A DNA stretch of 64,000 nucleotides, from contig NZ_VFRA01000001.1 in NCBI RefSeq assembly GCF_006788895.1, positions 620,001-684,000 of the forward strand. Reading direction: 5' to 3'. This DNA is from Rhodoglobus vestalii (GTDB taxonomy: Bacteria; Actinomycetota; Actinomycetes; Actinomycetales; Microbacteriaceae). Below the pieces are notes generated by a model. It was not told the DNA's origin. It saw only the letters and a list, made by a program, of their open reading frames with translations, and made no database searches. Both the position numbers and the translations under genes were made by a program. Shown piece after piece: positions 34,592-43,164 of this stretch. How positions within the stretch are numbered: the first letter of the stretch is position 1; the number at the start of each line of letters is the position of its first letter.

Positions 34592-35848
34592 ATGAGCACA
34601 ACGGAAAAACCCTTCAGCTGGCGCTCAATTGGGCTGCCCGTTCTCTTACCGACGCTCCTGTTCTCGATCGGTGAAGGCGCGATCATTCCTTTGATCCCGA
34701 TCGCTGCAAACAACCTGGGTGCCACGCTGGCGATCGCAGGACTCGTGGCTGCGCTGCTGACCCTCGGGGAGCTGTTCGGTAATATTCCCAGCGGATGGCT
34801 CATCTCCCGCATTGGCGAACGACCAGCCATGATCGGCGCAAGTGCCCTCTCCATCGTGGGAGTCGTGATCTGCATTCTTGCCCCCAACCCTGTTGCCCTC
34901 GGATTCGGGGTGCTACTGATCGGCTTGGCGACCGCCGTCTTCGCTCTGGCACGCCACGCGTTTCTTACGAGCTTCGTGCCCCTCGCATACCGGGCTCGAG
35001 CACTCTCTACCCTCGGTGGCACCTTTCGACTCGGAATGTTTATCGGCCCATTCATCTCAGCGGTGATCATTCAGCTCACGGGTGCAGCAATTGTCGCATT
35101 CTGGATTCACGTTGTCGCGTGCGCCGCCGCCGCCCTAGTACTGATCCTCCTCCCCGACCCCGCCACCACCTTCGGGGCGGTTCACACCTCGCGGATAAAC
35201 AACCGCACCCTGCGCGACGGAGAAGCGCTTGTGGAGAAGCAATCAAACGGGCTGTTTGCCACAATTCGGCAGAACCGAGCCGTGCTCTCACGCCTCGGCA
35301 TTGGTGCCGCGATCATCGGCGCGATGCGCGCCAGTCGACAGGTGATTCTCCCGCTCTGGGCGGTGAGCATCGGGATCGCGGATGCCAACACCGCGATCAT
35401 CATTGGGATCGCCGGCGCCGTCGACTTCGCCCTCTTCTACACGGGAGGCCAAATAATGGACCGCTTTGGGCGGCTCTGGACCGCAGTACCATCGCTGATT
35501 GGGCTCAGCATCGGTCACCTCGTGCTCTCGTCCACTCACGATCTCAGCGCCAACACCGCGTGGTTTATTGGTGCCGCAATGTTCTTGTCATTGGCCAATG
35601 GTCTCGGAAGCGGCATCGTGATGACATTGGGCGCCGACCTCGCACCCGCCAACAATCCCGCCCCCTTCCTGGGAGCTTGGCGTTTTACCGGCGGGCTCGG
35701 ACAAGCAACTTCACCACTCATGATCGCGGGAATCACAGCAATCGCTTCGCTCTCAGTAGCGGCAGGAACGGTGGGCGTGCTCGGGCTAATCGGCGCCGGC
35801 GTGATGATTCGCTATGTGCCCCGCTACATCCACAAACCACAGCGCTAA
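34592..35848 (+). CDS. MFS transporter
   Basis: About 418 aa with roughly 12 membrane segments. The loop 2-3 motif is GNIPSGWLISRIGERPAM (about residues 60-77), a repeat-equivalent GGQIMDRFGRLW occurs in the second half, and a central cytoplasmic loop lies at about 190-225. No substrate can be assigned; drug-efflux-type families look similar. GTG 34559 is an alternative start, but ATG 34592 (MSTTEKPF) is preferred. Divergent from prfB with a very short gap. Confidence 0.8.
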   Translation: MSTTEKPFSWRSIGLPVLLPTLLFSIGEGAIIPLIPIAANNLGATLAIAGLVAALLTLGELFGNIPSGWLISRIGERPAMIGASALSIVGVVICILAPNPVALGFGVLLIGLATAVFALARHAFLTSFVPLAYRARALSTLGGTFRLGMFIGPFISAVIIQLTGAAIVAFWIHVVACAAAALVLILLPDPATTFGAVHTSRINNRTLRDGEALVEKQSNGLFATIRQNRAVLSRLGIGAAIIGAMRASRQVILPLWAVSIGIADANTAIIIGIAGAVDFALFYTGGQIMDRFGRLWTAVPSLIGLSIGHLVLSSTHDLSANTAWFIGAAMFLSLANGLGSGIVMTLGADLAPANNPAPFLGAWRFTGGLGQATSPLMIAGITAIASLSVAAGTVGVLGLIGAGVMIRYVPRYIHKPQR

Positions 35849-35902
35849 GAGCTGCGCTTTGCCTGATATGTGAGCTGTTGGCTATCGCCCTAAACTGGCG
35901 CG

Positions 35903-36235
35903 ATGATCCCCACCGCAAGCCTCGTCGCGTTCGTGCTCGTCAAGCTTGGCGGGATCGTGAGCTCGCTCGGTAACGCCACCGGTGGTGTAGTGCTCGTGTT
36001 TGCGGTGGCCTTCGGGGTCGGCACCGGCAGCGTGCAAGCGCAACTCTTGCTACTTGGCTTGATTTTCATGGCCATTGCCGTAGTCTCCGACACCGCGTAG
36101 GCACTGGCGGCGGGGTTCGCTCGCGATTGGTTTGCTAACTCACCCCGCCGGATAACGAACCTTTCCGCCGTTGGCGGCTTCGCCCTGATCGGGCTCGGCA
36201 TTGGTTCGCTACTTATCCCGCACGCTAAGCGATAG
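35903..36235 (+). pseudogene. decayed LysE/RhtB-family exporter gene
   Basis: The first frame (35903-36100) begins MIPTASLVAFVLVKLGG, like LysE-family N-termini, and jumps to a C-terminal-like stretch QLLLLGLIFMAIAVVSDTA, so about 100 middle residues are missing. A TAG at 36098-36100 interrupts it, but the same frame continues as ALAAGFARDWFANSPRR...LSAVGGFALIGLGIGSLL up to TAG 36235, the expected family C-terminus. The stop stands where a Tyr codon is expected. One internal deletion plus one nonsense mutation explain it. Confidence 0.7.
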
Positions 36236-36878
36236 CGGCGACCGCATCGGTAATTTGTGTCGACCCGTCCATGAACTCGATGGTGTGACCGATCGTGTTG
36301 TCGCTGTCAATCACAGCGGCAATCACATGAGCGACATTTTCGCGCGATGCCTTTTCGGCGGTTGCTGCATCGCCAACATCGATCTTTCCTGATGCTGGTT
36401 CGCTTGAAAGCGCCCCCGGCCCCACGATTGTGTACCGCAGGGGGCCTTTGCGCAGGTGGTCGTCTGCCGCAGCCTTGGCCTCAGCGTAGGCAAAAAAGTC
36501 ATTGTCTTCTGGCACGCCGTGGTCGAGGCTTGCACCCCGGTAGGACAGCACGACATAGCGGTGAACTCCTGCGTGTGCTGCAGCATCCATTGTTCGGATG
36601 GCGGCATCGCGGTCAACAGAGTAGGTGCGCTCAGGGCTACCACCACCAGCACCCGCGGCGAACACGATCGCGTCGTTGCCGGTAAAGATTTCGGAGAGCT
36701 CTTCGGCGCTGAGCGCTTCGATGTCTGCGACCACTGGCACCGCGCCTGTTGCGCTGATATCAGCTTCTTGGTCAGGATTGCGAATCAGGGAATGCACGTG
36801 GTGACCCCTGCCGCTGAGCAGCTCCGCAAGGCTCATTGCGATTTTGCCGTGGCCTCCGACGATAACGATTCGTTTCAT
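36225..36878 (-). CDS. NAD(P)H-binding atypical SDR protein
   Basis: 217 aa. N-terminal Rossmann motif VIVGGHGKIAMSLAELLSGRG (first 25 residues), then DAIVFAAGAGGGSPE and a YAEAKAAADDHLR segment like the SDR Yxxx K region. Similar proteins (YwnB/CC3-like NAD(P)-binding family) have unclear substrates. The frame extends to 36977, but AAGGAG before ATG 36878 (MKRIVIVGG) fixes the start. Its end overlaps the decayed LysE gene on the other strand. Confidence 0.8.
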   Translation of the reverse strand: MKRIVIVGGHGKIAMSLAELLSGRGHHVHSLIRNPDQEADISATGAVPVVADIEALSAEELSEIFTGNDAIVFAAGAGGGSPERTYSVDRDAAIRTMDAAAHAGVHRYVVLSYRGASLDHGVPEDNDFFAYAEAKAAADDHLRKGPLRYTIVGPGALSSEPASGKIDVGDAATAEKASRENVAHVIAAVIDSDNTIGHTIEFMDGSTQITDAVAAIA

Positions 36879-37015
36879 GGCTAACTCCTTTTGCGTGGTT
36901 TGCGCACGTCCGTGCTTTGCGCACGTGCGTTCTGAGCACTCTCCACGGTACGAAGTGAAACTCCCTGTTTGCTGCACGAGCGTTTGCTGGAAGTCGTCAA
37001 CGCGTCGGCCGCATG

Positions 37016-37459
37016 CTACGAGAACACAGACCGCGCGCGTGCCGTGACCTCGATACGCAGGCCCTCGGGAACCAGCAACGATACAAATGGTGGACGCCAG
37101 TACGCCGACAGAGAGACAGTAGCGCTGCTTGAGTCGGCACTTGTTGCCTGCTCAATCTGCAGCTCCGTGAACTCCGCACGGGGAGCGGTCGCGAGATACT
37201 CCTCCACTGCGGTGGCAACTTTCGCGGGTGTGAGCCGAGGTCGGAAGCCATTCGGAGTACGGACGACCTCATCGAGATCGTAGGATTCTGCGCCGACGAG
37301 GGCTGCGCCATCCGCAAGAGTGAAAAGTCTCTTTCGTTCAAGGTAGAGAGACGTCGCTGCGACGACCATAAAAATCAGTACGAGCGACAAGAAACCGTAG
37401 AAGATCGTGAGTATGAGCGCGGAGCCCTCGTCATTGGCTAGGCGACAGCGCGCGGGCAT
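37016..37459 (-). CDS. TadG-like pilus assembly protein (short)
   Basis: 147 aa. An N-terminal prepilin-like segment NDEGSALILTIFYGFLSLVLIFMVVAATS (charged end, then one hydrophobic helix) is followed by LADGAALVGAESYD, the usual TadG/Rv3654c-type start, and a small exported domain. Last gene of the Tad minor-pilin group; its ATG overlaps the previous stop by one base (TAATG). Confidence 0.75.
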   Translation of the reverse strand: MPARCRLANDEGSALILTIFYGFLSLVLIFMVVAATSLYLERKRLFTLADGAALVGAESYDLDEVVRTPNGFRPRLTPAKVATAVEEYLATAPRAEFTELQIEQATSADSSSATVSLSAYWRPPFVSLLVPEGLRIEVTARARSVFS

Positions 37460-37953
37460 TAGCGTGCTCCCGAAAATTGTGAGACCTGTTGTGTGGCTGC
37501 AGCATCCAAGGGCACCTGGAGCGGGAAAGCTCCACTCAACACAGGGGGTGCCAGCGGGAGATCAATGGTGATTGCTACCTGTACCGTCACATAGCCGTGA
37601 CGGGTGAGGCAGTCATTGGGATCGGGAGCGCACGTAATACTGACCTGGGCAGCAGCGGCAACAACATTGTGATTGTCGAGCGCGAACTCGATTGCCCGCG
37701 CCGCAGCCGACTCTGCCTTCTCGAGGTTTTCGGCCTGCACAAAAACTCGGGCAGCCTGCCGCGCCGCGCCCTCTGCCGCGAGGGCCCCCGACTGAATCGC
37801 AGCCATGGTGAGAACCAAGTACACCAGAGGAACGAGCATGACCATGCCAACGGTGATGAACTCGAGGGATGCCGAACCCTGCTCTTGCCGCAGCCAGCTC
37901 ATGCGCGTTCGAACCCGGCGGCAGAAGCTAGCGAACCTGCTCAATCGGAGCAT
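37459..37953 (-). CDS. TadE-like minor pilin protein
   Basis: About 164 aa with QEQGSASLEFITVGMVMLVPLVYLVLTMAAIQ (TadE-like E-containing helix) followed by EGAARQAARVFVQAE and an extracytoplasmic domain with a Cys pair (ITCAPDPNDCLT). The frame runs to 37986, but GGAGGT before ATG 37953 (MLRLSRF) fixes the start, giving a 26-bp overlap with the upstream tadE. Role: pseudopilus/pilus assembly at the membrane. Confidence 0.8.
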   Translation of the reverse strand: MLRLSRFASFCRRVRTRMSWLRQEQGSASLEFITVGMVMLVPLVYLVLTMAAIQSGALAAEGAARQAARVFVQAENLEKAESAAARAIEFALDNHNVVAAAAQVSITCAPDPNDCLTRHGYVTVQVAITIDLPLAPPVLSGAFPLQVPLDAAATQQVSQFSGAR

Positions 37954-38308
37954 GCGCGGACACCTCCAATCCATCGTCAATGCCAATCAATCCGATCAGT
38001 GGTAGTGGCGCACGAACAGTGACCATCACTGACGGCTGCCCCAGGTGATTCGTGGAGCGTGCGGTTATGTCACCGGCATAGCCGGGCGATAATGCCGTGG
38101 AAATGAGGTCGCGAGTGCGCGAGACCCCGTCGTTGAGTGACGTATCGGCCAGCGAGGCGAAACGCGCACCCTCGGCCGCAGCATCCAGAGCGGTATTGCG
38201 AATGTGGAGGGCCAGACCCAACTGAATGACGCTGAGGGTAAGGACCGTGAGCAGAACGGACACGAGCACGAACTCAACCACAGCAGAACCAGACTCGTCT
38301 TTGCGCAC
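37928..38308 (-). CDS. TadE-family pilus assembly protein
   Basis: 126 aa. The classic TadE N-terminus is ESGSAVVEFVLVSVLLTVLTLSVIQLGLAL, with Glu at +5 of the mature-like helix, then ALDAAAEGARFASLADTS and a short exported domain. It lies between the small pilin-like gene and the second TadE-like gene, all overlapping or touching. Confidence 0.85.
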   Translation of the reverse strand: MRKDESGSAVVEFVLVSVLLTVLTLSVIQLGLALHIRNTALDAAAEGARFASLADTSLNDGVSRTRDLISTALSPGYAGDITARSTNHLGQPSVMVTVRAPLPLIGLIGIDDGLEVSAHAPIEQVR

Positions 38309-38583
38309 TAGAACCCGGTTACGCGATCAATCGCCTGCTCGAAAACCGAGCTGAGTGCCGGGCCAGCGAGACCCCAGATGATGATCACAAGACCTGCGGT
38401 CATGAGAGTGATGAGCACCCAACCCGGAACGTCTCCACGATCAGAAATGATCGGTCGTATACCTCGAGTTAGCCCGCTCTTTCGGATCAATTGAGTTGAT
38501 TTCACTCTGCAAGCATCGAGCAAAAAACGAATATGTGTGGAGCTTTTCCACAGCTCTGGCAAACCACGCGACGTACGATCCAC
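38308..38583 (-). CDS. small single-TM pilin-like protein of the Tad locus
   Basis: Up to 91 aa. The C-terminal part SDRGDVPGWVLITLMTAGLVIIIWGLAGPALSSVFEQAIDR has a charged segment then one TM, like Flp/DUF4244-type small pilins found between tadC and tadE in actinobacteria. The start is uncertain: ATG 38583 gives an unusual basic N-terminus; an internal GTG (VKSTQLIRK) is also possible. It now sits downstream of a BCCT gene and far from tadC because of inserted DNA. Confidence 0.65.
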   Translation of the reverse strand: MDRTSRGLPELWKSSTHIRFLLDACRVKSTQLIRKSGLTRGIRPIISDRGDVPGWVLITLMTAGLVIIIWGLAGPALSSVFEQAIDRVTGF

Positions 38584-38595
38584 GGCGCACGACGG

Positions 38596-40464
38596 CTACT
38601 CCTTCGACGCGTCTCGCTTGCTTTTAGCGTTGGAATCCCTCTGCTCTGCCTGAACCGACCGCACTTCGTCCTCAGCGATAGCGTCAGTCTGAGCAAGCTC
38701 GTCGGGCGAGCCCCCCCTCGTGTCGGCAAGGATCGCGTTCTCGGTGCCCTGCGAGATCCCCGCACCGGTCGGCCCCGCTTTCTGTCGCAACCGATCGAGG
38801 GCAGCCCGAAGCGGGTGGGCAGGCTCGCGAAGGAGTGGCTCTTCGACTTCAAGCCCGTAAAACTCACCAATGTGATCGACGAACTGGGCGCGTCGAGCCT
38901 TTTCGTAAGCGCGACGTTCCCGACTAAACGCCGTCACGGTGGCCGCACACATCATCAGCATTACGACACTGAAGGGAAGGGCAGAAAGTATCGCCGCGGT
39001 TTGCAGGGTTTGTAGGCCGCCCGTAATCAGCAGTGCGATCGCCAAGAACGAGGCGAGCAGCGCGAAGAAGATCCGGATACGTTTGGGGGGTTCGGTAGCG
39101 CCACCGGTCGCAATCATCGACATCACCAGTGCGCCCGAATCGGCCGAAGTGACAAAGAAGATTCCAATAAGCAGGATGGCGCCAAAGGTGAGCACTGTCC
39201 CGGCCGGCAACCCGGCGAAGAGGTCGAACAGGGCAGAGTCGGCATCCACTGATCCGTCTGCGGCGATGAGGCCACCCTGACCGTAAAGTTCACGATAGAT
39301 CGCATTTCCCCCGAGCACGCTGAACCAGAGGAAAGTAAGAACGGTGGGGACAAGCATCACGCCGCCGACAAACTCGCGCACGGTACGCCCCTTTGATACC
39401 CGCGCAATGAAGACACCGACGAAGGGTGCCCACGACATCCACCAGCCCCAGTAGAAGGTGGTCCACCCGGCCTGCCACTGCTCGCCCGCTTCGCCCGCGT
39501 AAGCACTGACAGTAAAGCTGAGCCCAATGAAGTTTTGCAAATAGTTGCCCATTGACTGCACAAACTCGCGGAACAGGAACGTGGTGGGGCCAACGATCAG
39601 AAGAAATACCAGCAGCACCGCTGCGAGCAGCAGGTTGGTAGTGGACAACCATTTCATTCCGCGGCCGATGCCCGTCACGAGTGACGCAATCGTGAACGCC
39701 ACGATCACGATGATGACAATGATCTGCGTGCTGAGGTTGGCCTCGGCAATACCCGTTTTCTCCAGACCCGCCGATATCTGCAAAACGCCCAAACCCAGCG
39801 ACGTCGCAACACCAAAGACCGTGCCAACGAGAGCGATGACGTCAATGAGATTGCCCCAGCCGCCATGCACCCGCTTGCCGAGTAGCGGCTCAAGTGTCCA
39901 ACGGATCGAAATGGGCCTCCCGCGACGGTGGATTGCGTAGGCGAGCGCAAGCCCGACAACCACATAAATGGCCCACGCATGCACGCCCCAATGAAGGAAC
40001 GTTTGACTCATCGCTTGCTGCGCGAGTTCAATTTCGTTGCCAGTGACTCCCGGGCGCGGGTTCGCGAAATGGCTGAGAGGCTCAGCGACTCCGTAGAAAA
40101 CAAGGCCGATACCCATCCCAGCGGCAAAAAGAAATGAGATCCACGCAAGCATCGAGAACTCGGGCTCGTCCTCATCCTTGCCCAGTTTGATATCGCCGAA
40201 ACGGCTAAATCCTAGCCAGAGCGCAAACGCAACAAAGAATGCAGCGATGAGAACGTAATACCAACTGAATGAGTTGACGACACTTGACTGAAGGGTGTCG
40301 AATACATTTTTTGCGATCGTCGGCGTAACCATCGAGAAAGCTGTGATCGCAATAACCAGGCCGGCAGCAGGCCAAAACACCCACGGCGCCAACAGCCGAC
40401 TAGCGGTGGGCGGCGCAGGCATCCCGATCCCGGGTTGCGTAGAACCGTTCGATCCTGCAGTCAT
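38596..40464 (-). CDS. BCCT-family glycine betaine/choline/carnitine transporter
   Basis: 622 aa with about 12 TMs. Family signatures: NSFSWYYVLIAAFFVAFALWLGFSRFG, FAAGMGIGLVFYGVAEPLSHF (about residues 114-134), and the TM8 Trp-rich block FYWGWWMSWAPFVGVFIARVSKG. It takes up compatible solutes with Na+ or H+. The long C-terminal cytoplasmic tail (about 530-622), rich in charged residues, suggests osmoregulation as in BetP. It interrupts the Tad locus between the tadC end copy (40641) and the pilin-like gene. Confidence 0.93.
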   Translation of the reverse strand: MTAGSNGSTQPGIGMPAPPTASRLLAPWVFWPAAGLVIAITAFSMVTPTIAKNVFDTLQSSVVNSFSWYYVLIAAFFVAFALWLGFSRFGDIKLGKDEDEPEFSMLAWISFLFAAGMGIGLVFYGVAEPLSHFANPRPGVTGNEIELAQQAMSQTFLHWGVHAWAIYVVVGLALAYAIHRRGRPISIRWTLEPLLGKRVHGGWGNLIDVIALVGTVFGVATSLGLGVLQISAGLEKTGIAEANLSTQIIVIIVIVAFTIASLVTGIGRGMKWLSTTNLLLAAVLLVFLLIVGPTTFLFREFVQSMGNYLQNFIGLSFTVSAYAGEAGEQWQAGWTTFYWGWWMSWAPFVGVFIARVSKGRTVREFVGGVMLVPTVLTFLWFSVLGGNAIYRELYGQGGLIAADGSVDADSALFDLFAGLPAGTVLTFGAILLIGIFFVTSADSGALVMSMIATGGATEPPKRIRIFFALLASFLAIALLITGGLQTLQTAAILSALPFSVVMLMMCAATVTAFSRERRAYEKARRAQFVDHIGEFYGLEVEEPLLREPAHPLRAALDRLRQKAGPTGAGISQGTENAILADTRGGSPDELAQTDAIAEDEVRSVQAEQRDSNAKSKRDASKE

Positions 40465-40640
40465 TGCGTCTCCGATCGCCTGGGTAGGACGTTATTCAGA
40501 ATACCGCTGAGTGGTGCGGACAAGCTAGGCAGAAAACACGGAACAAACACGAGGATTCTTGCTGCCGATGCCGCCCTGCAAGATCGCCGGTCTCAACCAG
40601 TCGAGAACCTGGACCACACACCGGTTGCGCTCCATGCCTC

Positions 40641-40739
40641 AGAACCCGACCTGCAGCACAAAGATACCCGGGAAGATCGCGAAAGCTATCGTGATGGGCA
40701 AAATAAGGAATACAAGAGGGAAGGTACCGGGACTAAAAC
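40641..40739 (-). repeat. tadC 3'-end copy A (outer boundary)
   Basis: Bases 40641-40704 are identical to 44875-44938. The next coding-upstream stretch (to 40723) still encodes FPLVFL but differs from tadC only at synonymous third positions (Pro, Val, Leu codons). Beyond that, 40718-40739 is a 22-bp sequence shared with copy B and absent from tadC. The stop here is TGA rather than TAG. Confidence 0.85.
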
Positions 40740-41013
40740 ACGCATTGCGCTGCTAAGGGTTGCGGAGTGAGCTGAGCGGGCGTGCCGATCTCGAATCATT
40801 AAAAAGATTTTCGGAGTGACGTAGCAAGATTTCAGAGCCCTCAACCTCAAACGTCTGAGTCTCGTTTGGTGTTTAGCACCCGCGCGGCGGTTGGGCTTAC
40901 CCTTTTCGCCAGCCGCCACTCTAGGGCGAACGGCCGTGACCGTCCGAGAAACTCGTGGGCCCCTAAAGCCTCACCAAACCGCATCCTGAACACTCCCAGA
41001 CGACCGTGCTGCC
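40740..41013. other. cassette 1 leading segment, no gene seen
   Basis: Between copy A and the small VAL-repeat frame. I see no supported coding region, RNA or clear terminator. Confidence 0.4.
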
Positions 41014-41205
41014 ATGCTCGACAGGCTCCATGCGGATCAGGCAACGCTCACAGTTCGCGGTATCGAGGTCGTCGCTCTCGTCGCTCTCGTCGCTCTCGTC
41101 GCTCTCGTCGCTCTCGTCATTCTCTTACTTGTGTCTCAGCATTATTCGGGAGCCCTCGCGGAATATAGACGAATAAGAGTACGAGGAAGAGGGATAACGT
41201 TCTGA
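41014..41205 (+). CDS. hypothetical single-TM microprotein with (VAL)n repeat
   Basis: 63 codons. It has an N-terminal soluble part (MLDRLHADQATLTVRGIE), a hydrophobic stretch built from Val-Ala-Leu units encoded by a 9-bp tandem repeat (VVALVALVALVALVALVILLLV), then a basic C-terminus (EYRRIRVRGRG). That topology would suit a membrane microprotein, but no homologue is known to me and no good ribosome site is visible. It may be a chance frame over a microsatellite. Confidence 0.25.
   Translation: MLDRLHADQATLTVRGIEVVALVALVALVALVALVILLLVSQHYSGALAEYRRIRVRGRGITF
41069..41120. repeat. 9-bp tandem repeat (gtcgctctc)n
   Basis: About five perfect head-to-tail copies of gtcgctctc plus partial ends. 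The period of three codons means copy-number change would keep frame in the overlapping small open frame (41014-41205). Confidence 0.9.
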
Positions 41206-41258
41206 TTACGCAGGGTCTGAGTTTCACGGATGTCAGAAGGTCACGACATGCTGAGGTC

Positions 41259-42086
41259 ATGACTATCCCACCCGCAGACCAAGAATCCCAACCGAATCTT
41301 CCCCCACAGGCAGCTAGTCCTGCGAAAGAGAAGAACGTCCTCGGCATCACCGCCTTCATAGTAGCGATCGTCGGGTTCGTCTTCGCCTGCATCCCGGGCG
41401 CACTTATTGTCGGTTGGATTCTTTTGCCAATCGCATTCATCCTCGCGATCGTCGCTCTCTTCCTCAAGGGAAAAAGCAAGACGCTTGCCCTCATAGGGCT
41501 CATCATCTCAGTTCTCGGGACCATCGTCGGCGCGGTCGTATTCACGGCCGTAGTAGCCAACGCATTCGACGACGCTTTCTCAGGCGGGGACACAACGGTG
41601 GCAGCCCCCGAAGGCCAAACTGAGGAAACTGAGGAAAGTGAAAAAGCTGACGACGAGCAGGGGACACGCGCAAACCCGTACCCGATCGGCAGCGCGATCA
41701 CGCAAGGAGACTGGACAGTCACCATTAACAGCGTGAATCTTGATGCGACCGACGAACTCCTTGAAGACAACATGTTCAACGACGCGCCTGACGCTGGCAG
41801 CGTCTATATCCTCGTGAACATGACAGCCACCTACAACGGCACCGACCCAGACGGTGACTCGGTCTGGGCCACAGTCAACTACATCACCGCGGACGGGAAC
41901 ACCATCGACGGCCTTGCAAAGTTTATTTCGGCACCAGAGCCATTCGAAAGCCTCTCTACCCTTTATGAAGGGGCATCAATTACCGGCAATCAAGCGTTAC
42001 AAGTACCCGCCGACACCGCAGCCGACGGAGTCCTCGCAGTCAATCCGACAATGATGGGCGACAAGGTGTTCGTCGCCGTCAAATAA
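41259..42086 (+). CDS. DUF4190/DUF4352-like membrane-anchored protein
   Basis: 275 aa. A Pro/Gln-rich N-terminus (1-27), then two to three TMs (about 27-100: VLGITAFIVAIVGFVFACIPG, LIGLIISVLGTIVGAVVF) in the DUF4190-like pattern, an acidic linker (EGQTEETEESEKADDEQG, about 118-135), and an extracytoplasmic beta-sandwich-like domain (about 140-275; WTVTINSVNLDA, YILVNMTATYNGTD) resembling DUF4352. Function unknown; such proteins are thought to be surface-exposed. It is the main cargo of cassette 1 and is followed by a terminator. Confidence 0.7.
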   Translation: MTIPPADQESQPNLPPQAASPAKEKNVLGITAFIVAIVGFVFACIPGALIVGWILLPIAFILAIVALFLKGKSKTLALIGLIISVLGTIVGAVVFTAVVANAFDDAFSGGDTTVAAPEGQTEETEESEKADDEQGTRANPYPIGSAITQGDWTVTINSVNLDATDELLEDNMFNDAPDAGSVYILVNMTATYNGTDPDGDSVWATVNYITADGNTIDGLAKFISAPEPFESLSTLYEGASITGNQALQVPADTAADGVLAVNPTMMGDKVFVAVK

Positions 42087-42102
42087 CCTCGCCTCATCAA
42101 CC

Positions 42103-42140
42103 GGACCCCCTCGCTGGATCTTCAGCAGGGGGTCCCTCTG
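42103..42140 (+). terminator. terminator after the DUF4352-like gene
   Basis: Stem ggaccccctcgctg / cagcagggggtcc (one bulged base) with a 6-base loop, followed by a pyrimidine-rich run (ctctgctttt). 17 bp past the stop. Confidence 0.75.
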
Positions 42141-42290
42141 CTTTTCCGAAGAAAGATCGAGAGCAGAACGTTTATGGCGACCACACGCAACGACCACAGT
42201 GAGATGCATGTGGTTACAAGGTGATGTTCATGCCAGGTTCTTTCTAGGGCGTGCGTGGGGGGACAGGCCGCTGTGAGCGCCTTAGAGAAA

Positions 42291-42354
42291 TTCCCCGAAA
42301 GCGATCGTGATGGGTAAAATTAGAAACTAAGCGGGAAGGTACCGGGACTAAAAC
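42291..42354 (-). repeat. tadC 3'-end copy B (degenerate, internal)
   Basis: Matches tadC over tatcgtgatgggcaaaattag-like sequence with several substitutions and lacks the last ~35 bp of the gene end. Its other side (42333-42354) is identical over 22 bp to copy A (40718-40739), a sequence not in tadC. It marks the junction between cassettes 1 and 2. Confidence 0.75.
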
Positions 42355-42486
42355 CCTCATTTTTTTGCGAATCAAAGAGTCACGCAATGAGGAGCTTCTA
42401 AGGGATCACAGCGCAGGCAGAGATGAGTCAACGGCAAGAAACGGGGCTGATGATCCTGCCGTTGGCAAAGCTGCAAGAGAGGTCGC

Positions 42487-43164
42487 TCACTGTCGCTCCT
42501 GTGCTGTTCCCAGAGTCTTGACGAAGTTGCGCAGGTCAGGGAGTTTCGGCACATCAACCCATAAGCGGATGCTGTTCTCGATTACAGAAGTACCACCGAT
42601 TTGAAATGAATCGAACGGCAATGGGTCGAGGATTGGCGCCAATGCTGCCGCTTTCGCTGCCGAAATATAGCCCATTTTTCGACCCTTGCCATAGACAGCT
42701 ACTGCGTTTACGTCGAACTTGTTCTTTGGTTCTCGAACGAGGAGGTAGTCAGTGCCGCCATATTTCGCGCGTTGCTTGTCGGTCACCCAGTTCGCGGATC
42801 CAACGACCCGCATTCGAGTAGATGCAACGGAGCGAAGATCTAAAATCTCCCGCGAGTCTAAGTTAATTTTTGCGACCTTCGCCGGATTCTCACGCGCATA
42901 AGCGCGGCGGTCTTCCGCTTCCGAGATTTTCACGTGTTCGTCAAGGACATCGAAGAGGCTGATCCCATGTCTGTCCGCTACTCGGGCCTTTACGTCCCAG
43001 TGTGACTCGTCGGGTTCGGCTGCTTCGGCATCGACCATCTCCTGAGCGATCGCTGATCGTTCCGCCGCAGACAGCTTTGGTTTCGGGACAGCGGGAGAAA
43101 TCACATCTTGGACGCGCTCGGGTCGGGCGGACAATACTCGCCATGCTTCACGGAGGAATCCCAT
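42487..43164 (-). CDS. HIRAN-domain hypothetical protein
   Basis: 225 aa. An N-terminal helical region (about 1-110; MGFLREAWRVLSARPERVQD) is followed by a HIRAN-like domain (about 120-200): MRVVGSANW, then VREPKNKFDVNAVAVYGKGR and MGYISAAKAAALAPIL. HIRAN domains bind DNA ends or stalled-fork DNA and are found with helicases or alone in phage and mobile regions. The frame extends to 43305 through a G-run, but ATG 43164 is the better start. Main cargo of cassette 2. Confidence 0.65.
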   Translation of the reverse strand: MGFLREAWRVLSARPERVQDVISPAVPKPKLSAAERSAIAQEMVDAEAAEPDESHWDVKARVADRHGISLFDVLDEHVKISEAEDRRAYARENPAKVAKINLDSREILDLRSVASTRMRVVGSANWVTDKQRAKYGGTDYLLVREPKNKFDVNAVAVYGKGRKMGYISAAKAAALAPILDPLPFDSFQIGGTSVIENSIRLWVDVPKLPDLRNFVKTLGTAQERQ

